64,000 nucleotides of DNA from Pseudomonas sp. LS1212. Its GTDB lineage: Bacteria > Pseudomonadota > Gammaproteobacteria > Pseudomonadales > Pseudomonadaceae. Under the pieces are notes generated by a model. That model was not told the origin of the DNA. It did not search any database and saw only the letters and a list, made by a program, of their open reading frames with translations. The position numbers were made by a program, and so were the translations under genes. Numbering within the stretch: the first letter of the stretch is position 1; each line of letters opens with the position of its first letter. Positions 55,577 to 63,776 of this stretch are shown here, piece by piece. Where the stretch lies: NCBI RefSeq assembly GCF_024741815.1, contig NZ_CP102951.1:3858001-3922000 (forward strand). Reading direction: 5' to 3'.

Positions 55577-55802
55577 ACCGTCGCCCCGTCTTGCGGTAGG
55601 TGGGGTTCATGGATCGCATACCGAGATGTTCCAGCGGAAAGTCCTGGCCGGCCAAATTAAGATACCAATCACTCGCCTCGAGCCCAGCCAGAAAAGCGCA
55701 AAGGGCGTCCACATCAAGGATCTGGCGGAGTACCTGGAAGCTCAGCGCGCTGCGGCAGTCAAAGAATGCAATCAACTTAACGGCATGCGTCGAGCCGTTT
55801 AA

Positions 55803-56170
55803 TCTAAAATAAGCCCTCAATAGCACTTGCTTGACCTCTGCACTCCAATTGTCCAGTCATCTGCACTCACGCAGACCCACTGTTTGCAGTAGTTGGAGGT
55901 CAGCAAGCGCTAATCAGTGAGAGTGCCTCAACAACCACTCACGGACTGCAACCGACCCATTGCGGTTGATGGCAGGGGCAGGAATCGGCCAGGAGCTGTC
56001 GCTCACGTCATACAGCTTTCGATTCCAAACGGCCCTAGCGTTTGGTTACGGGGCGGGCGTTAGCTCGCCCAAGTGAGCGTAGCGAACGATTTAAACCACT
56101 GCTAGGCTGTGCCGCCGGGTCAGACTCTTTGAGTTTCATACATGAAGCTTTTTAGTGCTAGAAACTTTAG
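55803..56170. other. Intergenic stretch, nothing identified
   Basis: About 370 bases. It holds short palindromic bits (GGGCGGGCGTTAGCTCGCCC near 56053) but no gene, RNA or clear regulatory site. Confidence 0.4.
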
Positions 56171-56932
56171 CTAGCGCCCGTAAATCTCTCTGTATCCATT
56201 CAGCTGTTTCAATGCTTCTTTGAAGCTGCCAGGCGCTTGTGTGCCTCGCGCCAGAAACAATGTGGTTGGGAGTCCAAACATAACTATCTCTTTTTCTGGG
56301 TTGGCTTGGCGGGCCACAGTTGCTTGCTTTTGGGCTTCTGACAACCAAGCTTCCTCGTGTCGCAGTGTCATAGTCTTTGTCAATTCATTCATGTGCGCGT
56401 AAACAAGCTCGCAATATTCGATTGTCACGCACTCCGAAGGAATCAATCCTTTGTGGATGACCGCATTCCTAAACTCTTTCCAAGTTTTAGTGTCTCCCCG
56501 CGATGTATTGGGTAATGTTGGCTTCTTGTTATCGATCACTTCGGGGCATTCTTTAGACCATAAAAGCATGGATAATATAAAGGCGCCGAACTGACGCTCT
56601 GACGCCGCATCAATCAGGCGCCAGGCTGCGTGCAGTTGCTCTTCCGGGATTTCGATGCCAGAACTAATGACACGTATGCATAGTTCGTAAAATCGTTCAA
56701 GCGCCGCGGCAATAGTGGCAATTGCTTCTCTAGGATAACCATCCGCTAAAGCCATGGCGCCAATTTCGAAGAGGATCTCGTGCTTATGCTGAGTCAAAGC
56801 TATGAAGGTTTTGTGGCCACGAGTGCAGATAACCTCGTGAATATTGCTTTCACCAAGCTCTAAAAAAGAGAAAACCGGCTCCTTAATTCCATCCTGTTCG
56901 AAGCACTTAAAACAAGGTATCTTTACTTTCAA
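56171..56932 (-). CDS. Accessory protein with zinc-like N-terminus and HEPN-like RNAVIH motif
   Basis: A 253-residue protein, more AT-rich than its surroundings. The N-terminus has CFKCFEQDG and, later, CTRGHKTFIAL, a possible metal site. The middle is helical (ATIAAALERFYELCIRVI). Residues near 155-170, TWKEFRNAVIHKGLIPS, carry R-N-x-x-x-H, the active-site pattern of HEPN RNases, in a helical setting. HEPN proteins act in toxin-antitoxin and abortive infection systems. No partner gene is adjacent; the neighbours are two IS66 elements. Family not firmly recognised. Confidence 0.6.
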   Translation of the reverse strand: MKVKIPCFKCFEQDGIKEPVFSFLELGESNIHEVICTRGHKTFIALTQHKHEILFEIGAMALADGYPREAIATIAAALERFYELCIRVISSGIEIPEEQLHAAWRLIDAASERQFGAFILSMLLWSKECPEVIDNKKPTLPNTSRGDTKTWKEFRNAVIHKGLIPSECVTIEYCELVYAHMNELTKTMTLRHEEAWLSEAQKQATVARQANPEKEIVMFGLPTTLFLARGTQAPGSFKEALKQLNGYREIYGR

Positions 56933-57092
56933 CTTTAGCTCCTATTGCTACACGCCTGGTATTGACTCCGTTCGCCGCTGATTTTAGCCGAAAGTCGTCA
57001 AATTAATCGATACTGCCCATCATTTGGCTTGCTTGAGTCTAGCTTGGATGCTTAGGTTGCGAGATGGTTATCTCGGCGTAAGCGAATGGGCA

Positions 57093-58628
57093 TTACAGGT
57101 TGCGTAACGGCATCCAATTATGTGGCAACAGCTCGGCGATCTGGCTCGCCCGCTGCGTCGGCAGCCGCGCCAGTACGTTCTTCAAGTATTCGTACGGATC
57201 ATGCCCGTTGAGCTTGGCCGACTGGATCAGGCTCATCAGTGCCGCCGCACGTTTGCCGCTGCGCAACGACCCGGCAAAGAGCCAGTTCTTGCGACCCAGC
57301 GCCCACGGCCTTATCTGCTGCTCGGCGTGGTTGTTATCTATGGGTACCGCGCCGTCATCGAGATAGCGTGACAACGCCGCCCAGCGCTTGAGGCTGTAAT
57401 CCAGAGCCTTGGCGATAGCCACCCCATCGTGCACAAGCTGGCGCTGGGCGGTCATCCAGGCATGCAACGCATCCATCGCTGGCGCGGCTTTTTCCTGGCG
57501 TATCCGTCGTCGAGCGTCAGGTGCGAGGTCGCGGACTTCATGCTCTATTTCGTATAGCACCTGGATGTAGCGCAAGGCCTGTTCGGCAAGCTGGCTTTTG
57601 TTCGTGACGTGCAGCTCGAAGAACTTGCGCCGGGCATGAGCCATACAGCCGATCTCGGTGACGCCGAGTGCAAAGCTGGCCTTGTAGCCACCAAAATCGT
57701 CGCAAACCAGTTGGCCCTTCCAGTCTTGCAGGAAAGCGCGGGCATGTTCACCCGAGCGGCTGGGGCTGAAGTCGTAAACAACCGCCTTTACGTCGGCAAA
57801 CGAGCTGGTAGCGTAGGCCCAGACATAGGCGCGGTGAGTTTTCTTCGCGCCCGGCGTGAGCATCTGTACCGGCGTTTCGTCAGCGTGCACCACGTTGTGT
57901 CCAAGCACCACCTCGCGCAACGCATCAACCAGCGGTTGCAACTGCACACCGCAGGTGCCGACCCACTGCGCCAGGGTTGAGCGCGGGATGGCCAGGCCAG
58001 CCCGGGCAAAGATCTTTTCTTGACGATACAGCGGCAAATGATCACCGTACTTGGCGATCATCACCTGGGCCAGCAGGCCTGCTGTCGGGATGCCCTTGTC
58101 GATCACCTGCGCCGGAACCGGGGCCTGGATCAGGGTTTCGCACTGATCGCAGACCCACTTGCCACGGATATGGCGTTCGACGGTGAACACGCCCGGCGTG
58201 TAGTCGAGTTTCTCGCTGACATCCTCGCCGATGCGCTTGAGGGCGCAGCCGCAGGTGCACTGCGTGTTGTCCGGTTCGTGATGGATCAGGGTGCGCGGAA
58301 ACTGCGGCGGCAAAGCCGTACGCTTGGGCTTTTGACGAGCCTCGGTCGGCACGGGAGCCGGTTGCAGAGCTGCAAGCTCGGCTTCGATGGCTGCGATGTC
58401 AGTGTCGATCAGGTCATCGAGCAGGCTGGCTTGATCCGGGCTTAATTGCTCGCTGCGCTTGGCAAATTTGAAGCGTTTGAGCTGCGCGATCTCGTGGGTC
58501 AGTTTCTCGATAACCGTTTGGTGACGATGGATTTGCTTGTCCATCGTCTCGACGCGCTGCATCAACTGCGCGGCCAGCGCGCGCAGTTGGTCAGGGTTTA
58601 GTTGGTCGAGATTGGAAAGCGAAGTCAT
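57093..58628 (-). CDS. tnpC: IS66 transposase TnpC
   Basis: A 511-residue transposase starting MTSLSNLDQLNPDQLRALAA. N-terminal coiled coil (QLKRFKFAKRSEQLSPDQAS), zinc site (CTCGCALKRIGED, CDQCE), and DDE residues in VHADETPVQML, LVCDDFGGYKA and NNHAEQQIRPWALGRK. Complete. The frame extends to 58673, but the ATG at 58628 fits the family. Confidence 0.93.
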   Translation of the reverse strand: MTSLSNLDQLNPDQLRALAAQLMQRVETMDKQIHRHQTVIEKLTHEIAQLKRFKFAKRSEQLSPDQASLLDDLIDTDIAAIEAELAALQPAPVPTEARQKPKRTALPPQFPRTLIHHEPDNTQCTCGCALKRIGEDVSEKLDYTPGVFTVERHIRGKWVCDQCETLIQAPVPAQVIDKGIPTAGLLAQVMIAKYGDHLPLYRQEKIFARAGLAIPRSTLAQWVGTCGVQLQPLVDALREVVLGHNVVHADETPVQMLTPGAKKTHRAYVWAYATSSFADVKAVVYDFSPSRSGEHARAFLQDWKGQLVCDDFGGYKASFALGVTEIGCMAHARRKFFELHVTNKSQLAEQALRYIQVLYEIEHEVRDLAPDARRRIRQEKAAPAMDALHAWMTAQRQLVHDGVAIAKALDYSLKRWAALSRYLDDGAVPIDNNHAEQQIRPWALGRKNWLFAGSLRSGKRAAALMSLIQSAKLNGHDPYEYLKNVLARLPTQRASQIAELLPHNWMPLRNL

Positions 58629-58709
58629 GCCGCCGATTTTGCCAGAGCAGGCCAATACCGGCGATAGACTCATCGGACAATTGCGCGGCCAGGCTGGCCA
58701 TGGCAGGCG

Positions 58710-59045
58710 TCACACGATGGAAATAGCGTCGCCCGGCCCGACTCGTTGCCAGGGCAAACCCAGCACCAGAGCGTGCAACTGCTCAGCGCCCAATTCCACG
58801 TGAGCGCCGTGTCGAGAACCCGGCCAGAAAAATTTGCCCTGGTGCAGGCGGCGGGCCGCCAGCCAGATACCTAGGCCATCGTGTACCAACACCTTGATGC
58901 GCGTGGCGCGACGATTGGCAAACAGATAAGCACAGTGCGGCTGCGCCGCACCGAACACGGCGACCACCCGCGCCAGCGCGGTTTCGGTGCCGGCGCGCAT
59001 GTCCATGGGCTCCGTCGCCAGCCAGATGGAGTCGATGCGGATCAT
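58710..59045 (-). CDS. tnpB: IS66 accessory protein TnpB
   Basis: A 111-residue IS66 Orf2 protein: WLATEPMDMRAGTETALARV, then CAYLFANRRATRIKVLVHDG and GIWLAARRLHQGKF. It overlaps tnpA by 4 bases. Confidence 0.92.
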   Translation of the reverse strand: MIRIDSIWLATEPMDMRAGTETALARVVAVFGAAQPHCAYLFANRRATRIKVLVHDGLGIWLAARRLHQGKFFWPGSRHGAHVELGAEQLHALVLGLPWQRVGPGDAISIV

Positions 59046-59374
59046 CGCAACAGATCTCGCAGAAAGGTGGCGCAGGCAGCCGCGCTTTCGGTCGGCCAGT
59101 TCACTTTGACAGTGCCACGCGGGTGCTGGATTTCAACGCAGATATTCGATGATGCAGTTTGCGAATTTGCTCCGGCTAGCTGCATGGGGAACGGAATAAA
59201 AGCAGGTTGCAGCTCCGTGTTTTTTTGCTTTTGCCCTCGAATCCACTTGTGGACGAGGTTCGCGTTGAGTCTATGGCTCAGCGCGACGCTGGCAATCGAG
59301 GCGCCGGGCTGGGCGCACTCTTGAATGACTTGGACTTTGAAGGATTTGGAGTAGGAACGGCGTTGTGGTTGCAT
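59042..59374 (-). CDS. tnpA: IS66 accessory protein TnpA
   Basis: A 110-residue protein starting MQPQRRSYSKSFKVQVIQEC with a helix-turn-helix of the IS3/IS66 OrfA kind (GASIASVALSHRLNANLVHK). The GTG-initiated extension to 59410 is unlikely. Confidence 0.88.
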   Translation of the reverse strand: MQPQRRSYSKSFKVQVIQECAQPGASIASVALSHRLNANLVHKWIRGQKQKNTELQPAFIPFPMQLAGANSQTASSNICVEIQHPRGTVKVNWPTESAAACATFLRDLLR

Positions 59375-59647
59375 GAAATACCCGCTTGAAAGGCTCGAAC
59401 TGGTGCCCACTTAAATTTAAGTGCACACCATGTCTTGGCTTTGCAGGGCTGGGTAGATGACTTGGCCGGACGGATACATCTCGGCAACCAGCGGCCATTC
59501 TTACCGACCAGAAGGTAGTACGCCATTGTCCGGTTCGGGTCGAAGGTAACAGCCGCGAGTGGCCGCTTTTGGCCGATCTCTGCCGGTCGTGACCGGCAGA
59601 AGTCGACCCGTTGCTGCCGGTCAGCCCTGGCGAAAATCGACGAAACC

Positions 59648-60244
59648 TCATCGAGCAGCTTTCCCCAGGCTCGGACAGGGGCTGTATATTTCGTGAACGT
59701 CTGTCCCGACTACAAACGGTACCGCTTTGCCTCCGACATGGACGTTACTGATTCCGTACTCTTTGCTGTCAGTTTTTCGGATGAATGCGGCGGCTTCGCC
59801 GGTGAGGTAGGGCTGGCCCTTGCTCTGCAGCAGCTTGAGCGCCTTGGCTCGGAATTCTGGATTGTTCGCGGCTCCAGGACCATCCGCGTAAGGAATAAGA
59901 GACACAGCCAACTGATTTTTGAATACAGTGAAGGTCTGTCCATTACCGTCGCTGATGCATTTCACATCCTCTTTCGTCAGGATGTCTTTTTGGACATATG
60001 TGCCGTTCTCATAGTTGACCAGCAGCAAGCTTTCGGGAGTAAGGATGCCTATGCCAGGGGTGTACTTGCAGCGAGCGTATCCCCCAATCTGAGACCAACA
60101 GAAGCTCATAATCGATGTATCGACGACCTCTGCTAAATTGAGGTCGTGTTTAATCTTTTGCCTTGCCTCCAGCGTTTTATGCTCGACGCTTGCGCATGCG
60201 GTGAGGAGAAGGGCGAATGTTGCGAGGAAGAGGTGGCGGAGCAT
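59648..60244 (-). CDS. Putative lipoprotein of the accessory region
   Basis: A 198-residue protein with a lipoprotein signal: hydrophobic LFLATFALL then the lipobox LTAC (about residue 17). The mature part contains CWSQIGGYARCKYTPGIGIL and no recognised domain. It would be anchored by lipid to the cell envelope. It sits between IS66 and the GIY-YIG gene on the same strand; function unknown. Confidence 0.7.
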   Translation of the reverse strand: MLRHLFLATFALLLTACASVEHKTLEARQKIKHDLNLAEVVDTSIMSFCWSQIGGYARCKYTPGIGILTPESLLLVNYENGTYVQKDILTKEDVKCISDGNGQTFTVFKNQLAVSLIPYADGPGAANNPEFRAKALKLLQSKGQPYLTGEAAAFIRKTDSKEYGISNVHVGGKAVPFVVGTDVHEIYSPCPSLGKAAR

Positions 60245-60377
60245 GTTCAGTCCCTGGGTCTGCTAGAGAGGTCAATGCTAACGTATGGCCAGTTGGTGAT
60301 CTACCTGCTGGTATCCGCTTCTGGCTGTAGCTGCCTTCCAGAACCGTCAGCTATCGACGGAGGACTTTTCGGCCCCT

Positions 60378-61202
60378 TCAGTTTCCGTTTAAGCCGCTGT
60401 CGCGGGTCAGAAGGCGGCGTTTCCAGTGGATTTCCTTCTGCATCATTTCGTCCTTCCCTGTGTGTTTGTCAGCGATTTCGAGGATGCTGAACCTGAAATT
60501 TTCTGTGAAATCTTTGCCACGCTTGGTGTGCAGATCTCGTATGCGGGTGTTCCCACCATGCCCGCTATTGGAGTAGTTAACCCATCGGTCCCACAAACCG
60601 CCTGTTCCGGTCGCGGAGCCTACGTATAGCTGATGCTCGCCTTCAGTTCGGTCAGATATGAGGTACACGCCTGCTACGCTGGAAAGTGCTGTCTGCCATG
60701 ACTCCAGACCTTGCTTGACGATGAGTCTCAGTTCCCGATGGGATATATCCACTTCCTTGAAGCCGGGGAATCTGCCAACTGTCATAGGCTTTTCCAGCAT
60801 CGAGGATACAACCATGCTTTTCAGGCACGTTTGCAGCCAGAGGTAGTTCCCTCGTGGCTTCGTGTAGTCGAGTATCAAACGACCTTCCAGCTCGACAAAT
60901 TCAGGCACACTGCGGTATTCGTACACGAAGTCACGATTCTCTTTACTGCCCTTTGATTCGTTAACTTTGAGTGAATCGTAAACGCCCGCCAGTAACCATT
61001 TTTTGGTGCCGGGTAGTTCGACCAGACCAATCACGTACTCGCATTCAAAATTTCTTCGGGACTGCCATGACTGCCAATCGTCGAAATCGCCTGCAAGGTA
61101 CACGTCCATTGGGTGTTCAACCCCATTGTGTTGTGCAAGATGAACCTTTGTATTTTGGATTGTGAGTGAAGGCAGGAGGCTGGTCAGAAGCTGCATAAGC
61201 AT
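60378..61202 (-). CDS. GIY-YIG domain protein
   Basis: A 274-residue protein. The N-terminal 160 residues are unrecognised (GDFDDWQSWQSRRNFECEYV). The C-terminal part reads AGVYLISDRTEGEHQLYVGS, ATGTGGLWDRWVNY, then NFRFSILEIADKHTGKDEMM and HWKRRLLTRDSGLNGN: GIY equivalent GVY, YIG equivalent YVG, the Arg after it and the Glu of the helix and the terminal Asn. This is a nuclease fold seen in restriction enzymes and mobile-element proteins. An in-frame ATG at 61196 is also possible. Confidence 0.75.
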   Translation of the reverse strand: MLMQLLTSLLPSLTIQNTKVHLAQHNGVEHPMDVYLAGDFDDWQSWQSRRNFECEYVIGLVELPGTKKWLLAGVYDSLKVNESKGSKENRDFVYEYRSVPEFVELEGRLILDYTKPRGNYLWLQTCLKSMVVSSMLEKPMTVGRFPGFKEVDISHRELRLIVKQGLESWQTALSSVAGVYLISDRTEGEHQLYVGSATGTGGLWDRWVNYSNSGHGGNTRIRDLHTKRGKDFTENFRFSILEIADKHTGKDEMMQKEIHWKRRLLTRDSGLNGN

Positions 61203-61408
61203 GAAGGGTTGGCTCTGCTGAAAGGGATGGACTACGTGACTCAGGATTCCATGTCAGTGCGTAAGCCGTCCAGGTCGTCTTTCAGAAAGTATTGAGTGGC
61301 GTGGACGCTGAGGGCTACGAGCGGCTGCTGTTGGCCGCTCTCTGCCAGTCAGCACAAGGCAACTGACTGGTCAGTGGCAGTGGAGTCAACGTCGTTCTGT
61401 GCAGTCAG

Positions 61409-62536
61409 CTAACCCAATAAAGACCGAGCGCCCAGCTTCACAGGCGCCTGCTGGATTTTCTCCAGCCAAACCCAGCCCATATATGGGTCACCTCTTCCGC
61501 GCAAATGGGTATAGCGCCGTAGCGAGTTCCAATCCCGATGGCCCGATACGCTAGCCACCCTCGGTATATCCCAATCCATTTCAAATAGGCGGCTCACACC
61601 ATCGTGACGCAAATCGTGAAAATGCAGATCTGCGATCTCAAGAAAGGTGCAGGCTCGTGTGAACGCTGCCGAGATTGAATCCGAGTTATAGGGAAAAATC
61701 TCTGGGCACTCCTTGGGCATTGTCTGCAGAATCGCCCACGCCTCATCTGGCAAATGACACCAAACGTCGTTGCCGATCTTCTGCCCCGGGTTCTTCATGT
61801 CCCGCACAAGCACCGCCTGCCGAGATTCATCCAGGTCGTCCCAGCGAATCCGAGTGATTTCCTCCTGACGCCGCGTCGAATAGAGGGCAAAGCCCAAGAC
61901 TTTAGGCATGTTGATCGAGGACGGTTTGCGTTTCTGCATCTCGAAGAAATGCTTGAGCAACCGGTCCAGCTCCCCCTTAGTAGGACGTCTGTCACGCTCA
62001 CGACTTTTCATGTTGTAGCCGAGTTTCTTCAGCACCTTGCGGGCATCAGGCATTGCATGCGGGTCAACCTCATAACCCCAGGCCGGCCTTGCAATCGACA
62101 GCACAGAGCCGAGGTGAGCCAGATCATTACCAGCAGTTTGTGGCTGAACCCCTCCTCCTTCCTCGCTCATGCGCCACAACGCAAAATCGACCAGGCGTTG
62201 ACTGGTGATGTCGGAATCCAGCACCTCACCAAAATCGGTCTCAGCGATCGCTTTGAGTGTTGCTCGTTTCGTTTTCCCCAGCGGTCGAGCCTTCTCCAGT
62301 TCAACCAGGTAGCGCTCGATCATTTCCTTGACCGAGAACCCCTTGCGGTTCGCCCGCTCGATCGCACCAGGTTCGGCTAGCTCGGTCTCCCGTCGTTTCG
62401 CCCAAGCCTGGGCAGCCTGCTTGCGGGCGAATGTCTGGTTCTCTTGGTAGACTAGCTGCTTGTCGCGATTAATACGGATCTGGACGGTGTAGCTGGTTGT
62501 GCCATCGGCCCTTTTGCGTGCTCTGATCGTTGCCAT
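61409..62536 (-). CDS. Tyrosine recombinase (dusA-associated integrase)
   Basis: A 375-residue integrase. An N-terminal AP2-like arm-binding part (ATIRARKRADGTTSYTVQIR) is followed by a SAM-like core-binding region and the catalytic domain: Arg in LYSTRRQEEITRIRW, HDLRHDGVSRL (His-x-x-Arg), GHRDWNSLRRYTHL (final His/Tyr). It starts at 62536 (MATIRARKR) and points away from dusA with 102 bases between. Integrases that insert at the 5' end of dusA are a known group, and this position and orientation fit. Confidence 0.92.
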   Translation of the reverse strand: MATIRARKRADGTTSYTVQIRINRDKQLVYQENQTFARKQAAQAWAKRRETELAEPGAIERANRKGFSVKEMIERYLVELEKARPLGKTKRATLKAIAETDFGEVLDSDITSQRLVDFALWRMSEEGGGVQPQTAGNDLAHLGSVLSIARPAWGYEVDPHAMPDARKVLKKLGYNMKSRERDRRPTKGELDRLLKHFFEMQKRKPSSINMPKVLGFALYSTRRQEEITRIRWDDLDESRQAVLVRDMKNPGQKIGNDVWCHLPDEAWAILQTMPKECPEIFPYNSDSISAAFTRACTFLEIADLHFHDLRHDGVSRLFEMDWDIPRVASVSGHRDWNSLRRYTHLRGRGDPYMGWVWLEKIQQAPVKLGARSLLG

Positions 62537-62542
62537 CTGGAA

Positions 62543-62622
62543 TTGGTACACGTCGACTTTCGATTGGTACATTGTACCAACCACTTGGCAAAAATGCCCA
62601 AAAAACCCCGAAAATCGGTACA
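62543..62622. promoter_or_regulatory. Palindrome and repeats between integrase and dusA (att/regulatory region)
   Basis: TTGGTACATTGTACCAA (62564-62580) is a perfect 7-base inverted repeat around ATT. Further TTGGTACA (62543) and CGGTACAAAA (62615) copies lie on either side. Repeats in this place suit integrase or excisionase binding, or autoregulation of the int promoter. Confidence 0.6.
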
Positions 62623-62638
62623 AAACACGTTGAGTGAA

Positions 62639-63649
62639 ATGTCAGTAAAAACAGCCTCAAACCCACAGATTACAAGCTCCGCGCTGTCTCGACGCTTCTC
62701 CGTTGCGCCGATGATGGACTGGACCGACCGCCACTGCCGCTACTTCCTGCGCCTGCTCTCCAGCCGTGCCCTGCTCTACACCGAGATGGTCACCACCGGC
62801 GCCCTGCTCAACGGTGATCACGAGCGCTTTCTGCGCCATGACGAAACCGAGCACCCGCTGGCCCTACAATTGGGCGGCAGTGTCCCGGCAGACCTGGCAG
62901 CCTGCGCCCGCATGGCCGAAGAAGCCGGCTACGATGAGGTCAACCTCAACGTCGGCTGCCCGAGCGATCGTGTGCAGAACAATATGATCGGCGCCTGCCT
63001 GATGGGGCATCCGGCGTTGGTGGCCGATTGTGTGAAGGCGATGCGTGATGCGGTGTCGATTCCGGTGACGGTCAAGCACCGGATCGGGATCAACGGGCGC
63101 GACAGTTATGCCGAGCTGTGCGATTTCGTCGGGCAGGTGCGCGAAGCGGGCTGCCGCAGTTTTACCGTGCATGCGCGGATTGCGATTCTCGAGGGGCTGT
63201 CGCCGAAGGAGAACCGGGACATTCCGCCGCTGCGTTATGAAGTGGCTGCGCAGTTGAAGGCCGATTTTCCCGACCTTGAGATCGTGCTCAATGGCGGGAT
63301 CAAGACGATGGAAGAATGCCACACGCATCTGCAGACCTTTGATGGCGTGATGCTCGGGCGCGAGGCGTATCACAACCCGTATTTGCTGGCCGATGTCGAC
63401 CAGCAATTGTTTGGCAGCACGGCGCCGGTGATTTCCCGCAGTGAGGCGCTGGCGCGGCTGCGGCCTTATATTGCCGGGCATGTGGCGGCGGGGGGTTCGA
63501 TGCACCATATCACCCGGCATATCCTCGGGCTGGGCCAGGGTTTTCCGGGGGCGCGTAAGTTTCGGCAGTTGTTGTCGGTGGATATCCACAAGAGCAAGGA
63601 CCCGCTGGCGTTGCTCGATCAAGCCGGGCAGTTGCTCGAAGGCCGTTGA
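62639..63649 (+). CDS. dusA: tRNA-dihydrouridine synthase A
   Basis: A 336-residue flavoenzyme that reduces uridines at positions 20/20a of tRNA. The key segments are RRFSVAPMMDWTDRHCRYF, ALQLGGSVPADLA, VNLNVGCPSDRVQ with the catalytic Cys, VTVKHRIGIN and VHARIAILEGLSPKENR. The start at 62639 gives MSVKTASNPQITSSALSRRF. The first 15 or so residues lie at the integrase side and may be supplied by the integrated element. Confidence 0.95.
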   Translation: MSVKTASNPQITSSALSRRFSVAPMMDWTDRHCRYFLRLLSSRALLYTEMVTTGALLNGDHERFLRHDETEHPLALQLGGSVPADLAACARMAEEAGYDEVNLNVGCPSDRVQNNMIGACLMGHPALVADCVKAMRDAVSIPVTVKHRIGINGRDSYAELCDFVGQVREAGCRSFTVHARIAILEGLSPKENRDIPPLRYEVAAQLKADFPDLEIVLNGGIKTMEECHTHLQTFDGVMLGREAYHNPYLLADVDQQLFGSTAPVISRSEALARLRPYIAGHVAAGGSMHHITRHILGLGQGFPGARKFRQLLSVDIHKSKDPLALLDQAGQLLEGR

Positions 63650-63776
63650 TTACGGAACCTGTGCGGGGATTGGAAATCAAAATCATATCTTTTACCGTCT
63701 GCTGCCGCCCAGGCCCCTTGAGCGGGGGGCAGCGCTCGGGTAATGTCGTCCAAACCGCACAGGACAGAGCACGCAC

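Larger units (their letters stand above)
53570..55621 (+). mobile_element. IS66-family insertion sequence with 8-bp target duplication
   Basis: A 2052-base element. Its ends are GTAACCGCTCCATGAAC on the left and, inverted, GTATGCGATCCATGAAC on the right. The 8-bp duplication CGAGATGT is at 53562-53569 and 55622-55629. It carries tnpB and tnpC but no tnpA. The exact duplication shows a simple and probably recent insertion. Confidence 0.95.
53467..55802 (+). pseudogene. PrtN-like gene split by IS66
   Basis: Two parts make one gene. 53467-53569 encodes MNTAFILLAQYDGRAIIPLD, QICKDYFTHLTPEM; 55630-55802 (with a base or two from the duplicated target) goes on as FQRKVLAGQIKIPITRLEPS, QKSAKGVHIKDLAEYLEAQR. 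Removing the IS and one 8-bp duplication gives an unbroken protein of about 91 residues with the full PrtN pattern. It is the last gene of the phage-type operon. In the present state it can only yield a stub that stops inside the IS. Confidence 0.85.
57078..59477 (-). mobile_element. Second IS66-family element with 8-bp target duplication
   Basis: A 2400-base element with tnpA, tnpB and tnpC on the minus strand. The left end begins GTAAGCGAATGGGC and the right end, inverted, GTATCCGTCCGG. The 8-bp duplication ATCTCGGC lies at 57070-57077 and 59478-59485. It is a different IS66 type from the one at 53.6 kb, since the protein sequences and gene content differ. Confidence 0.93.
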
